Of a stretch of 64,000 nt of DNA, positions 54,220 through 62,584 are shown piece by piece. The stretch lies in contig JBGURX010000012.1 in assembly GCA_045132235.1 (NCBI GenBank), positions 1-64,000 on the forward strand. Direction: 5' to 3'. Under the pieces are notes generated by a model. It made no database searches. It was not told the DNA's origin and saw only the letters and a list, made by a program, of their open reading frames with translations. Each line of letters opens with the position of its first letter. Within the stretch, counting starts at the first letter, position 1. The DNA is from UBA1756 sp045132235 (lineage in GTDB: Bacteria; Bacteroidota; Bacteroidia; Bacteroidales; WCHB1-69). The position numbers were made by a program, and so were the translations under genes.

Positions 54220-54399
54220 ATGAAACCGCTGGTCCGCATGCCGCTATTCTTTTTAGGAATCTTGCTGCTGGCATTGTTCATGGAGGCCTGTGCGCCCAGA
54301 ATACAAGGGGCACGGCCCCACCGCCGCGACCGCCACTGCGGGTGCGAGAACACCAACACCGCACCGGCCGACACCGTATGTTATCTCACCCAAAAATAA
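54220..54399 (+). CDS. Very small Cys-rich lipoprotein
   Basis: A 59-residue protein. It has a short charged start, a hydrophobic stretch (LFFLGILLLALFMEAC) and a lipobox-like MEAC with Cys at 24, giving a mature peptide of about 36 residues. That peptide is basic, with HRRDRHCGCENTN, so there is a CGC motif next to a His that could bind metal or form a disulfide. A TAnnTTTGC promoter lies 25 bases upstream, and the YitT gene starts 7 bases after the stop, which supports a real gene. No family was recognised with certainty. Confidence 0.65.
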   Translation: MKPLVRMPLFFLGILLLALFMEACAPRIQGARPHRRDRHCGCENTNTAPADTVCYLTQK

Positions 54400-54406
54400 T
54401 CCCGAC

Positions 54407-55300
54407 ATGAAACCCGCCACCAAAAGATTGCTCTCAGAGGCTGAAAAATACCTCTTCATCTGCATCGGTCTCGCCGTCTTTGCCTTCGGCTGGACCTTCT
54501 TCCTTATTCCCCACCAGATCACCGGCGGCGGCATCAGCGGTATCTCCGCCATCATCTACTTCGCCTGCGACAAAATCCCCGTCTCCGTTTCAGCCTTGGT
54601 GCTCAACCTCATCCTGATCGGCATCGCGTGGAAAATCCTTGGACGGCGATTCTGCATCGACACGCTCATCTGCTCGGTGCTCCTGTCGCTGCTGCTGCAA
54701 GTCGGGCAGTCGCTGTACACCTTCCTCCTGAACTCTTACGGACACCCCATCATCCCCGACGACCCCTTCATGTGCGCCATGATCGGGGCGGCGCTGTCGG
54801 GACTCGGCATCGGCATCGCCCTCACCAACGGCGGCAATACCGGCGGCACCGACATCATCGTGCTCATGATCGCCAAATACCGGCGCGTCTCTTACGGCCG
54901 CACCAGCCTCTACCTCAACATTTTCATCGTCCTCTCATCCATCCTCACCACCCACAATCCCGTACTGCTGGTCTATAGCGCTGTGGTGCTGTTCGTCTAT
55001 ATCATCGTCTCCGACCTCGTCATCGACGGCTACCGGCAGACCTTCCAGTTCATGGTGTTTTCAAAAAAGAACCACGAGATTGCCGAACGTATCAACAACG
55101 AGTTGCACCGTGGCGCCACCTTTTTGAAGGGAACGGGCAGCTACAACCATCAGGACACGGAAGTGCTGCTCATCGTCTCGCACCGCACCGACCGTGCCAA
55201 CATCATCCGCATCATCAAGGAGGTGGACAACACCGCTTTCATCTCCATCTCGAAGGTGCAGAGTGTGTTTGGGAAGAATTTTGAAGAAATAAAACTGTGA
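54407..55300 (+). CDS. YitT-family membrane protein
   Basis: A protein of 297 residues; the frame extends upstream over the small lipoprotein in another frame, but the ATG at 54407 gives a normal N-terminus. Five to six membrane helices fill about 20-190, with the family segments FAFGWTFFLIPHQITGGGIS, GIGIALTNGGNTGGTDIIVL and a C-terminal cytoplasmic DUF2179 domain (about 195-290; RQTFQFMVFSKKNHEIAERI, then LLIVSHRTDRANIIRIIKEV). YitT proteins are widespread and probably transporters, but no substrate is established. Confidence 0.9.
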   Translation: MKPATKRLLSEAEKYLFICIGLAVFAFGWTFFLIPHQITGGGISGISAIIYFACDKIPVSVSALVLNLILIGIAWKILGRRFCIDTLICSVLLSLLLQVGQSLYTFLLNSYGHPIIPDDPFMCAMIGAALSGLGIGIALTNGGNTGGTDIIVLMIAKYRRVSYGRTSLYLNIFIVLSSILTTHNPVLLVYSAVVLFVYIIVSDLVIDGYRQTFQFMVFSKKNHEIAERINNELHRGATFLKGTGSYNHQDTEVLLIVSHRTDRANIIRIIKEVDNTAFISISKVQSVFGKNFEEIKL

Positions 55301-55302
55301 GG

Positions 55303-55342
55303 GATGCGAGGATACGAGGATGCGAGGATACGAGAATGCGAG
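55303..55342. repeat. 8-bp tandem repeat after the YitT gene
   Basis: Five consecutive 8-mers of the form GATGCGAG/GATACGAG, then degenerate copies to about 55355. The units alternate G and A at the fourth base. They sit between the YitT stop and the phosphomutase start and look like simple-sequence expansion. Confidence 0.85.
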
Positions 55343-55397
55343 ATGTGAGGATGGTAGTTTAGAAATGTAGAATTTTAGAATAAAAAAAATAGCAAAT

Positions 55398-57119
55398 ATG
55401 GATACCAATATTCTTGAAAGAGCGAAGGTCTGGTTGTCGGACCAATATGATGAGGCCACCCGTGCCGAGGTGCGCCGCCTGATGGAAAACGACCCTACAG
55501 AGCTGACGGAGAGTTTCTACCGCACGCTGGAGTTCGGCACCGGCGGGCTGCGCGGCATCATGGGGGTGGGTTCCAACCGCATGAACCGCTATACGGTGGG
55601 CGCGGCCACACAGGGTCTCGCCAACTACCTGAAGAAAAACCTTCCCGGCACTGCGCTGAAGGTGGTGGTGGCGCACGACTCGCGCAACAACAGCCGCCTC
55701 TTCGCCGAGGTGACCGCACAGGTGATGGCGGCCAACGGCATCGTATGCTATCTTTTCGATGATTTGCGTCCCACACCGGAGCTTTCGTTCGCGGTGCGGC
55801 ACCTCGGCTGCCACGCCGGCGTGATGGTCACCGCCTCGCACAACCCCAAGGAGTACAACGGCTACAAGGTGTATTGGGGCGACGGCGGGCAGATTGTGCC
55901 GCCGCACGACAAGGGTATTATCAATGAGGTGAATGCCGTGACCTCCGTGGAGCAGATCCGCTGGACCGGCGGTGAAGAGCTCATCAAGTCCATCAGTCAC
56001 GAGGTGGACGATGAGTATTTGGCGCGCATCAAGGCGTTGACGCTGAATCCAGAGGCCATCGCGCACCAGCACGACCTGCGCATCGTTTACACCCCGTTGC
56101 ACGGCACGGGCATCACCATGGTGCCGCAGGCGCTGGAGATGTACGGCTTCACCAACGTCACCGTGCTGGAGTCGCAGCGCAAGCCCGACGGCGACTTTCC
56201 GACCGTGGCCTCCCCCAATCCGGAGGAGCGCGTGGCCATGGAGCTCGCCATCCGCAAGGCCGACGAAATCAACGCCGACCTCGTGCTGGCCACCGACCCC
56301 GATGCCGACCGTGTGGGCATTGCCGTGCGCGACGACCACGGCCGCATGGTGCTGCTCAACGGCAACATGACCGGCTCGCTGCTGGTGTATTACATCCTTT
56401 CGCAGTGGCACAAGTCCGGACGGCTCACCGGCAAGGAGTTCACGGTGAAGACCATCGTGACCACCGAGCTCATCCGCGACATTTCCGCCTCCTTCGGTGT
56501 GGAGTGCCCCGACGTGCTCACCGGCTTCAAGTACATCGCCGAACAGATTGCGAACACGCCTGACAAGCAGTTCATCGTGGGCGGCGAGGAGAGCTACGGC
56601 TATCTGGTGAGCGACTTCGTGCGTGACAAGGACGCGGTGTCGGCCTGCTGCATGATTGCCGAGATGGCCGCCGTGCTGGCCGACAGCGGCAAGAGCATGT
56701 ACCAGCAGCTGCAGGAACTCTACCTCCAGTACGGCTATTACAAAGAGTCGCTGCTCTCCATCACCCGCAAGGGACAGGCGGGCGCGGCCGAGATACAGCA
56801 GATGATGGAAAACTTCCGCAGCAACCCGCCGCGTGAAATCAACGGTTCACCGGTGGTGAAGATGATGGACTACAAGAACCGTGTGGCCACCGACCTCGGC
56901 AATGGCACCACCACGCCCATCACACTGCCCAAGTCCGACGTGCTGCAGTTCTTCACCGCCGACGGCACCAAGGTCACGGTGCGGCCTTCCGGCACGGAGC
57001 CAAAAATCAAATTTTATTTTGGAGTAAAAGAAAAACTTTCTGATTTACAGTCTTTTGAGAAAGTTTCAAAACTCTTGGATGACAAAATCAGTCGTGTCAG
57101 GGAGTCATTGAAATTATAA
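55398..57119 (+). CDS. Phosphohexomutase (phosphoglucomutase/phosphomannomutase family)
   Basis: A protein of 573 residues of the alpha-D-phosphohexomutase superfamily that interconverts hexose 1- and 6-phosphates. Markers: FGTGGLRGIMGVG at the N-terminus, the phosphoserine loop MVTASHNPKEYNGYKVYWGD, the metal loop ATDPDADRVGIAV, the sugar-binding loop GGEESYGY, and the C-terminal phosphate loop RPSGTEPKIKFY. The length and the EESYGY form place it with the phosphoglucomutase-2/PgcA type rather than GlmM. It supplies glucose 1-phosphate, for example to nucleotide sugars and glycogen. Confidence 0.93.
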   Translation: MDTNILERAKVWLSDQYDEATRAEVRRLMENDPTELTESFYRTLEFGTGGLRGIMGVGSNRMNRYTVGAATQGLANYLKKNLPGTALKVVVAHDSRNNSRLFAEVTAQVMAANGIVCYLFDDLRPTPELSFAVRHLGCHAGVMVTASHNPKEYNGYKVYWGDGGQIVPPHDKGIINEVNAVTSVEQIRWTGGEELIKSISHEVDDEYLARIKALTLNPEAIAHQHDLRIVYTPLHGTGITMVPQALEMYGFTNVTVLESQRKPDGDFPTVASPNPEERVAMELAIRKADEINADLVLATDPDADRVGIAVRDDHGRMVLLNGNMTGSLLVYYILSQWHKSGRLTGKEFTVKTIVTTELIRDISASFGVECPDVLTGFKYIAEQIANTPDKQFIVGGEESYGYLVSDFVRDKDAVSACCMIAEMAAVLADSGKSMYQQLQELYLQYGYYKESLLSITRKGQAGAAEIQQMMENFRSNPPREINGSPVVKMMDYKNRVATDLGNGTTTPITLPKSDVLQFFTADGTKVTVRPSGTEPKIKFYFGVKEKLSDLQSFEKVSKLLDDKISRVRESLKL

Positions 57120-57167
57120 TAAATCTTAAAAAACGAAACATTGACCCGCTTCTAACGAAAAACATAG

Positions 57168-57176
57168 TAACTTTGC
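57168..57176 (+). promoter_or_regulatory. Bacteroidota -7 promoter element for the small lipoprotein at 57211
   Basis: TAACTTTGC, 34 bases before the ATG. Confidence 0.6.
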
Positions 57177-57210
57177 AATCGTAAGTCTGAATCAACAAAA
57201 CCTCAACACT

Positions 57211-57681
57211 ATGAAAACAATAAAACTCGCGATGCTGGTGGCTTTGGTGGTGATTTTCGCCGGATGCCAGCAAAAAATGAAAAAGGAAGATGTGGAAAAA
57301 GGCGTCAACGAAATGTTCGCCAGCTTCCAGAAAAACGGCATTGAAAAGACGCTCTCCGTATTTGCTGACGGCTACGACCAGATGTCGGACAACCAGAAGC
57401 AGGCTTTCGAGGATGCTTTTGCTGGAAAGGAGTTCAGAATTGCGAAAATAGAGGGCGACAGAGTCACTGCCGAGGTGTTCGTGTCCCCGTCGGAAGGCGG
57501 CCAGCTGATTGTGAAGACCGTGATTTTCAAAGTAATCCAGATAGATGGCAAAATCCGTGTCAAAGACATCATCAATGTGATTGACAACGGCGGCAAGGCC
57601 ACTTCCGCTGGCCCCGATGAAGAGGTGATGTCCGACGATGAGGACGACTTGGACAGTCCGCTGTCGGAAGAGCACGACTAA
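57211..57681 (+). CDS. Small lipoprotein of unknown function
   Basis: A protein of 156 residues with lipoprotein signal (MKTIKLAMLVALVVIFAGC, Cys at 19). The mature part is charged, with a helical start (KMKKEDVEKGVNEMFASFQK) and a beta region (FRIAKIEGDRVTAEVFVSPS), and ends in an acidic tail (SDDEDDLDSPLSEEHD). The shape is like small DUF-type domains of the NTF2 or cystatin kind, but no family was recognised. Own promoter and a shared bidirectional terminator with the ferredoxin gene. Confidence 0.75.
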   Translation: MKTIKLAMLVALVVIFAGCQQKMKKEDVEKGVNEMFASFQKNGIEKTLSVFADGYDQMSDNQKQAFEDAFAGKEFRIAKIEGDRVTAEVFVSPSEGGQLIVKTVIFKVIQIDGKIRVKDIINVIDNGGKATSAGPDEEVMSDDEDDLDSPLSEEHD

Positions 57682-57694
57682 CCGGTTTTACCAT

Positions 57695-57733
57695 AAAAAA
57701 AATGGGGTTCCCGTCGGGAACCCCATTTTTTTT
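57695..57733. terminator. Bidirectional terminator between the lipoprotein and ferredoxin genes
   Basis: A run of A, then TGGGGTTCCC, a 3-base loop, GGGAACCCCA and a run of T. The stem is perfect and A/T runs flank it on both sides, so it can stop transcription from either direction. Confidence 0.9.
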
Positions 57734-57747
57734 CGCAAAACAAGCGA

Positions 57748-57918
57748 CTACTCATCCAGTGCGATAGCACCAGTCGGGCATGCGCCAGCGCAAGCGCCAC
57801 ACTCGATGCATTCATCGGGATTGATTTTGTAGATGTCGCCTTCGGAGATGGCTCCGACAGGGCATTCGCCAGCACATGTACCACATGCTACGCAGGAATC
57901 AGAAATTTTGTAAGCCAT
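57748..57918 (-). CDS. 2[4Fe-4S] ferredoxin
   Basis: A protein of 56 residues. Two CxxCxxCxxxCP-type clusters are visible: CVACGTCAGECP (residues 9-20) and CIECGACAGACP (37-48), in the symmetrical clostridial-type arrangement. The start at 57918 (MAYKISDSC) is chosen over an upstream extension because a -7 promoter (57947-57955) lies in that extension. Small low-potential electron carrier in the cytoplasm, usable by pyruvate:ferredoxin oxidoreductase, hydrogenase or Rnf. Fits a strictly anaerobic life style. Confidence 0.95.
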   Translation of the reverse strand: MAYKISDSCVACGTCAGECPVGAISEGDIYKINPDECIECGACAGACPTGAIALDE

Positions 57919-57946
57919 AATTTGATAATTTGATTGTTTTACGGCT

Positions 57947-57955
57947 GCAAAAATA
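57947..57955 (-). promoter_or_regulatory. Bacteroidota -7 promoter element for ferredoxin
   Basis: TATTTTTGC on the minus strand, 28 bases before the start at 57918. Confidence 0.7.
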
Positions 57956-58039
57956 CTACATTTTTTAGAATTGGCGAGGGGTGCGGTTATTTTTTTCACG
58001 ATTAAAGAGTCAACATGCAACAGTTACGAAAAAAATCCG

Positions 58040-58048
58040 TACTTTTGC
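58040..58048 (+). promoter_or_regulatory. Bacteroidota -7 promoter element for the GT-C-like gene
   Basis: TACTTTTGC, 33 bases before the ATG at 58082. Confidence 0.65.
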
Positions 58049-58081
58049 GTCTTCAAACCCTAAGTTCAACCATTGAAACAG

Positions 58082-59452
58082 ATGAAGATAATAAGCAACG
58101 ACAGAAGGAATTTCTACAGTTGGGGAGTCTTGTTGCTGGTAGCCATTGCATACTTGATCACTGTTTTTACACCGAACAAGTTCTCTTCGCCGCACCGGGT
58201 GTTCCATTGGGATGTAAAAAATTATTATTCCTACCTTCCCGCCTACTTCATCGAACATGACATCGGCATGACAAAATGGGAAAACCAGTACCCGAATTTC
58301 AACAAATACTGGCCCACCTATGTGCGCGATGACAAATTTGTCATCAAAACCACCATGGGGGTTTCTTTCTTCTATGCCCCGTTTTTTGCAGTGGCACATT
58401 TTATTGCCGAGCCATTGGGATATCCCGCAGATGGTTTTTCAAAGCCATACGCACTGGCCATATTGCTGAGCGGAGCAGTCTTTGCATGGCTGGGACTGCT
58501 GGTTTTGCAGCGCTTTTTGTTGCGCTATTATCACGACAAAGTGGTGGCGGCGACTTTGGCCATCATCGGTCTTACGACAACGCTGTACTGGTACGCCACC
58601 TACGAAGCGCCCATGTCGCACAGCTACAGTTTCTTCCTTTTTGCAGTATTCCTCTACCTGACAGACAAATGGTATGAAAAAGCATCATGGTGGAAGGCCT
58701 TGTTGCTGGGACTCGTATTCGGCATGATTGCCTTGGTCAGACCTTCCAACGCATTGGTAGTCATTGTTTTCTTTTTATACGGAATAAAAAAATGGAAGGA
58801 CATTCCCTCCCGAATCAAGCTGTTTGGGAAGTACTGGTACCATTTTTTCATAGTTTTGGCCATGATCGGGCTGGTGATGCTGCCTCAGCTGCTGTATTGG
58901 AAAGAAATCACGGGACAATGGATTTACTATTCCTACGGCGACGAGCGGTTCTTTTGGAATGATCCCAAAATCATAGAAGTATTGTTCGGATATAGAAAAG
59001 GGCTATTCATTTATACTCCGGTTCTGCTGGTCTCTTTGGTGGGGATGTTTTTTTTATGGAAGAGGGAAAGAGGGATGTTCTGGCCGCTGGCTGTCTTTTT
59101 CGTCCTCAACGTATATGTCATTTCTTCCTGGTGGTGCTGGTGGTATGGCGGCAGCTTCGGACTCCGTGCCTTTGTGGAAAGCTACGCATTACTGGCCGTG
59201 CCGATGGCTTGCCTCTTTTCATGGGCAGCCGAAAAGCGCAAGTCCATCCGTTTTCCCATATACACGATTGTATTATTGCTGGCGCTGCGTTCTGCCTTCC
59301 ATACCATCCAATATTACAAAGAAGTCATACACTATGACGGCATGACAAAAAAAGCATTTTACCATAACTTTTGGAGAACAAAACAACCAAAAGATCATTG
59401 GGATTATATAGAACTCCCTGATTGCGAAGGAGCAATGAAAGGAGAACGATGA
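58082..59452 (+). CDS. Polytopic membrane protein, GT-C glycosyltransferase-like
   Basis: A protein of 456 residues; the ATG at 58082 is taken over the TTG at 58073. About ten hydrophobic helices are visible. The first extracytoplasmic loop holds acidic and aromatic residues (HWDVKNYYSYLPAYFIEHDI), where GT-C enzymes place catalytic acids, and a second motif is YATYEAPMSHSYSFFLFA. Late segments are SWWCWWYGGSFGLRAFVES and a basic C-terminus. The general plan matches ArnT/PMT-like membrane glycosyltransferases that use lipid-linked sugars. It precedes rfbB, a nucleotide-sugar gene, after 44 bases. The substrate and the exact family are uncertain. Confidence 0.65.
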   Translation: MKIISNDRRNFYSWGVLLLVAIAYLITVFTPNKFSSPHRVFHWDVKNYYSYLPAYFIEHDIGMTKWENQYPNFNKYWPTYVRDDKFVIKTTMGVSFFYAPFFAVAHFIAEPLGYPADGFSKPYALAILLSGAVFAWLGLLVLQRFLLRYYHDKVVAATLAIIGLTTTLYWYATYEAPMSHSYSFFLFAVFLYLTDKWYEKASWWKALLLGLVFGMIALVRPSNALVVIVFFLYGIKKWKDIPSRIKLFGKYWYHFFIVLAMIGLVMLPQLLYWKEITGQWIYYSYGDERFFWNDPKIIEVLFGYRKGLFIYTPVLLVSLVGMFFLWKRERGMFWPLAVFFVLNVYVISSWWCWWYGGSFGLRAFVESYALLAVPMACLFSWAAEKRKSIRFPIYTIVLLLALRSAFHTIQYYKEVIHYDGMTKKAFYHNFWRTKQPKDHWDYIELPDCEGAMKGER

Positions 59453-59496
59453 ACAAGTTTAATACGGTAATATTCTAATACTAAACGAATCACATT

Positions 59497-60546
59497 ATGA
59501 AAAAAATCCTCATCACCGGCGGTGCCGGCTTCATCGGCTCACATGTCGTGAGACTTTTTGTCAACCAGTATCCCGATGTGGAAATCTATAACTTGGACAA
59601 GCTCACCTATGCAGGCAACCTCGAAAACCTGTCGGACATCGACAAGCGGCCGAACTACCACTTTGTGAAGGGCGACATCGTGGACGCGCAGTTTGTGACC
59701 GCCCTCTTCGAGAAAGAGCGTTTCGACGGTGTGGTGCACCTCGCCGCCGAGTCGCATGTGGACCGCTCTATCGCCAACCCCATGGAGTTCATCTTCACCA
59801 ACGTGGTGGGCACCGTCAACCTGCTGAACGCCGCCCGCAACATCTGGAAGGATGACTACACGGGCAAGCGCTTCTACCACATCTCCACCGACGAGGTGTA
59901 CGGCGCCCTCGGCGACACCGGCTCCTTCAAGGAGACCACTCCCTACTCGCCGCACAGTCCCTACTCCGCCTCCAAGGCCAGCTCCGACCATTTCGTGCGC
60001 GCCTACCACGACACCTACGGCCTGCCGGTGGTCATCTCCAACTGCTCCAACAACTACGGCCCCAACCAATTCCCGGAAAAGCTTATCCCGTTGTTTATCA
60101 ACAACATCAAGCATAACAAATCGCTGCCTGTGTATGGCAAGGGCATCAACGTGCGCGACTGGCTTTACGTGGAGGACCACGCCCGCGCCATCGACCTCAT
60201 TTTCCACAAAGGTAAAGATGGCGAGACCTACAATATCGGCGGCAACAACGAGTGGCGCAACATCGACCTCATCAAGAAGTTGATAGAGATTTTGGACCGC
60301 AAGCTGGGCCGTCCGGAAGGCACTTCGCTGGCGCTCATCACCTACGTCACCGACCGTGCCGGCCACGACCTGCGCTATGCCATCGACGCCACCAAGCTCC
60401 GCACCGAGCTGGGCTGGGAGCCCACCATCAAGTTTGCGGAGGGCTTCGAGAAGACCGTTGACTGGTACTTGGAGAACGAGGCATGGTTAGACAACGTCAC
60501 CTCGGGCAGCTACCAGGATTACTACCGCAAGATGTATGGAGAGTAG
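59497..60546 (+). CDS. rfbB: dTDP-glucose 4,6-dehydratase
   Basis: A protein of 349 residues of the extended short-chain dehydrogenase family. Motifs: NAD-binding GGAGFIGSHVV at the N-terminus, HLAAESHVDRSI, the catalytic STDEVYG loop (Thr-Asp-Glu), the YSASKASSDH segment with Tyr and Lys, and NCSNNYGPNQFPEKLIPL. All catalytic residues of RmlB/RfbB are present. It makes dTDP-4-keto-6-deoxyglucose for rhamnose-type surface sugars. The other rml genes are not in the window. Its end overlaps the next gene by 11 bases. Confidence 0.95.
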   Translation: MKKILITGGAGFIGSHVVRLFVNQYPDVEIYNLDKLTYAGNLENLSDIDKRPNYHFVKGDIVDAQFVTALFEKERFDGVVHLAAESHVDRSIANPMEFIFTNVVGTVNLLNAARNIWKDDYTGKRFYHISTDEVYGALGDTGSFKETTPYSPHSPYSASKASSDHFVRAYHDTYGLPVVISNCSNNYGPNQFPEKLIPLFINNIKHNKSLPVYGKGINVRDWLYVEDHARAIDLIFHKGKDGETYNIGGNNEWRNIDLIKKLIEILDRKLGRPEGTSLALITYVTDRAGHDLRYAIDATKLRTELGWEPTIKFAEGFEKTVDWYLENEAWLDNVTSGSYQDYYRKMYGE

Positions 60547-61588
60547 CGGAGAGCAGATTTTCCGGTATCTCGTGGCCGGTCCCTGTGCGGCGGAGAGCGA
60601 GCGGCAGCTGTTGGAGACCGCCGAGCGCCTGCACCGCGTGGCTGAGCGTTTCCCCTGTCCGGTCACCTTTTTCCGTGCCGGGGTGTGGAAGCCGCGCAGC
60701 AGTGGCGCCGATTTCAGCGGTGCAGGCGCGGAAGCACTGCCCTGGCTGCAGGAGGTGAACCGCCGTTACGGTTTTGCAGCCTGTGTGGAAGTGGCGCGCC
60801 CGCAGCATATCGAGAGCTGCCTGCAGCACGGCATCACCGCCTTCTGGGTGGGCGCCCGCACCGCGGTCAACCCCTTCGCCGTACAAGAGCTTGCCGACAG
60901 TTTGAAAGGCACCGGCTGCTCCCTTCTCGTCAAAAACCCCGCCACCCCCGACCTCAAGCTGTGGCTCGGCAACATCGAGCGGTTCGAGAAAGCCGGCGTG
61001 CAGCAGATTTTCGCCGTGCACCGTGGTTTTGCCGTGGAACACGAGAACGTGCTGCGCAACGCGCCGCTGTGGGAAATTCCCATCGCCTTCAAGGTGGCGC
61101 GCCCCGACATCCCATTGTTGTGCGACCCGTCGCATATCGCCGGACAGTCGGCCTACCTCCGCCAGATGTCTCAAATCGCCCTTGACTACGGCTTCAACGG
61201 ACTGATGGTGGAAACCCACTGCCAGCCTGCGCAGGCGCTGAGCGATGCCGCCCAGCAGATCACGCCCGAGGAGCTGGCCGACATGCTGTGCGGCCTCGTG
61301 CTCAAAACCTCCGCCCACGACCCCGACCAGCTGCTGCGGCAGCAGCGCACCCTCATCCACAATATCGACATCCAGATGAGCCAACTGCTGGCCAAGCGCA
61401 TGTCGTTGGTGGAGGAAATCGCCCAGATCAAAAGGGAAAACGGCATTCCGCTCGTGCAACCCAACCAGTGGAACAACGTGGTGGGCACCTACCGGCAGTC
61501 GGCGCTGCCCGACGAGGAGTACCAGGCTTTCCTGCAGCAATTCCTCGAACTTCTTCACCAATATTCTCTCAAAAGACAAAGCCGTTAA
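60536..61588 (+). CDS. Bifunctional DAHP synthase / chorismate mutase
   Basis: A protein of 350 residues. Residues about 1-260 form a type I-beta-like 3-deoxy-7-phosphoheptulonate synthase: VAGPCAAES near the start, FFRAGVWKPRSS, FWVGARTAVNPF, LLVKNPATPDLKLW, VHRGFAVE, PLLCDPSHIAGQ and GFNGLMVETHCQPAQALSDA. Residues about 265-350 form an AroQ-type chorismate mutase helical domain (IDIQMSQLLAKRMSLVEEIA then IKRENGIPLVQPNQW). The fusion couples the first step of the shikimate route to the prephenate branch, giving feedback control, as in other Bacteroidota. The ATG at 60536 lies inside the rfbB end. Confidence 0.92.
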   Translation: MESSGEQIFRYLVAGPCAAESERQLLETAERLHRVAERFPCPVTFFRAGVWKPRSSGADFSGAGAEALPWLQEVNRRYGFAACVEVARPQHIESCLQHGITAFWVGARTAVNPFAVQELADSLKGTGCSLLVKNPATPDLKLWLGNIERFEKAGVQQIFAVHRGFAVEHENVLRNAPLWEIPIAFKVARPDIPLLCDPSHIAGQSAYLRQMSQIALDYGFNGLMVETHCQPAQALSDAAQQITPEELADMLCGLVLKTSAHDPDQLLRQQRTLIHNIDIQMSQLLAKRMSLVEEIAQIKRENGIPLVQPNQWNNVVGTYRQSALPDEEYQAFLQQFLELLHQYSLKRQSR

Positions 61589-61623
61589 TTATATATAAGA
61601 TTGAATACTAATAATTTATAAAA

Positions 61624-62529
61624 ATGCCCAACACCCCACAACCTGAACATCGCGCCGGATTTGTCAACCTGATTGGCAACCCCAACGTCGGCAAAAGCAC
61701 CCTGATGAACCAGCTGGTCGGCGAGCGGCTTTCCATCATCACCGCGAAAGCGCAGACCACCCGCCACCGCATCAAGGGCATCGTCGATGGCGACAACTTC
61801 CAGATCATCTACTCCGACCTGCCCGGCATCCTCACCCCAGCCTACAAGATGCAGGAGATGATGCGCAAATTCGTGACCCAGTCGCTGCAGGATGCGGATG
61901 TAATCCTCTACCTCGTGGAGTGTGGCGAGACCCGCTACGATGCTGAAATCATGGAGCATCTTCAGAAAATTGATATTCCCATCATTTTAGTAATCAATAA
62001 AATAGATAAATGCACTGCTGAGCAGGTGACTGAAGCGGAGGCATATTGGAAAAACCTTTTCCCCAAAGCGGAATGCGTGCTCATCTCGGCACTGCAGTCG
62101 AAAAACATCGACCAGCTGATTGCCAAAATCACAGAGAAGCTGCCGGTTCATGAGCCCTATTTCCCCAAAGACCAGCTCACCGACCGTCCCATGCGCTTCT
62201 TCGTTTCGGAGATTATCCGCGAGAAAATTCTGCTCAACTACACCAAGGAAATTCCTTACAGTGTGGAAGTTGTGGTGGATGAATACAAAGAAACGGAAGG
62301 CTTGGTGCGCATCATGGCGACGTTGTATGTGGAGCGCGACACGCAGAAGTCCATCATCATCGGCAAGGGCGGACAGGCCATCAAGAAGCTCGGCACCGAG
62401 TCGCGGCTGGCCATCGAGGAGTTCATCGGCGAGCATGTCTTTTTGGATTTGTCGGTGAAAGTGCTGAAAGACTGGCGCAACAACGAAAATATCATCAACC
62501 GGTTCGGGTATGGGAACACGGAGAGGTGA
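61624..62529 (+). CDS. era: GTPase Era
   Basis: A protein of 301 residues, required for 16S rRNA 3' maturation and 30S assembly. G1 is GNPNVGKSTLMN, G2 region AQTTRHRIKGI, G3 SDLPGIL (Asp-x-Pro-Gly), and G4 NKID. The C-terminal KH domain has EIPYSVEVVVDEYKE and the GKGGQAIKKLG loop typical of Era. Starts 35 bases after the DAHP synthase-chorismate mutase gene. Confidence 0.97.
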   Translation: MPNTPQPEHRAGFVNLIGNPNVGKSTLMNQLVGERLSIITAKAQTTRHRIKGIVDGDNFQIIYSDLPGILTPAYKMQEMMRKFVTQSLQDADVILYLVECGETRYDAEIMEHLQKIDIPIILVINKIDKCTAEQVTEAEAYWKNLFPKAECVLISALQSKNIDQLIAKITEKLPVHEPYFPKDQLTDRPMRFFVSEIIREKILLNYTKEIPYSVEVVVDEYKETEGLVRIMATLYVERDTQKSIIIGKGGQAIKKLGTESRLAIEEFIGEHVFLDLSVKVLKDWRNNENIINRFGYGNTER

Positions 62530-62575
62530 AAATGGAAAATGGGAAACTGAGAATTGAGAATTGAAAATTAATAAA
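62527..62575. repeat. Short AT-rich repeat between era and folD
   Basis: Degenerate GAAAATGGAAAATGGG and GAGAATTGAGAATTG units. The 15-mer ATTGAGAATTGAAAA is also present in the 38531-38600 repeat on the other strand, so the two spacers share a dispersed repeat family. Confidence 0.75.
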
Positions 62576-62584
62576 TAATAGATT

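Noticed and set aside
49683..62584. Folate or THF riboswitch before folE or folD
   Set aside because: The leaders are only 12 and 55 bases, with no conserved riboswitch core seen.
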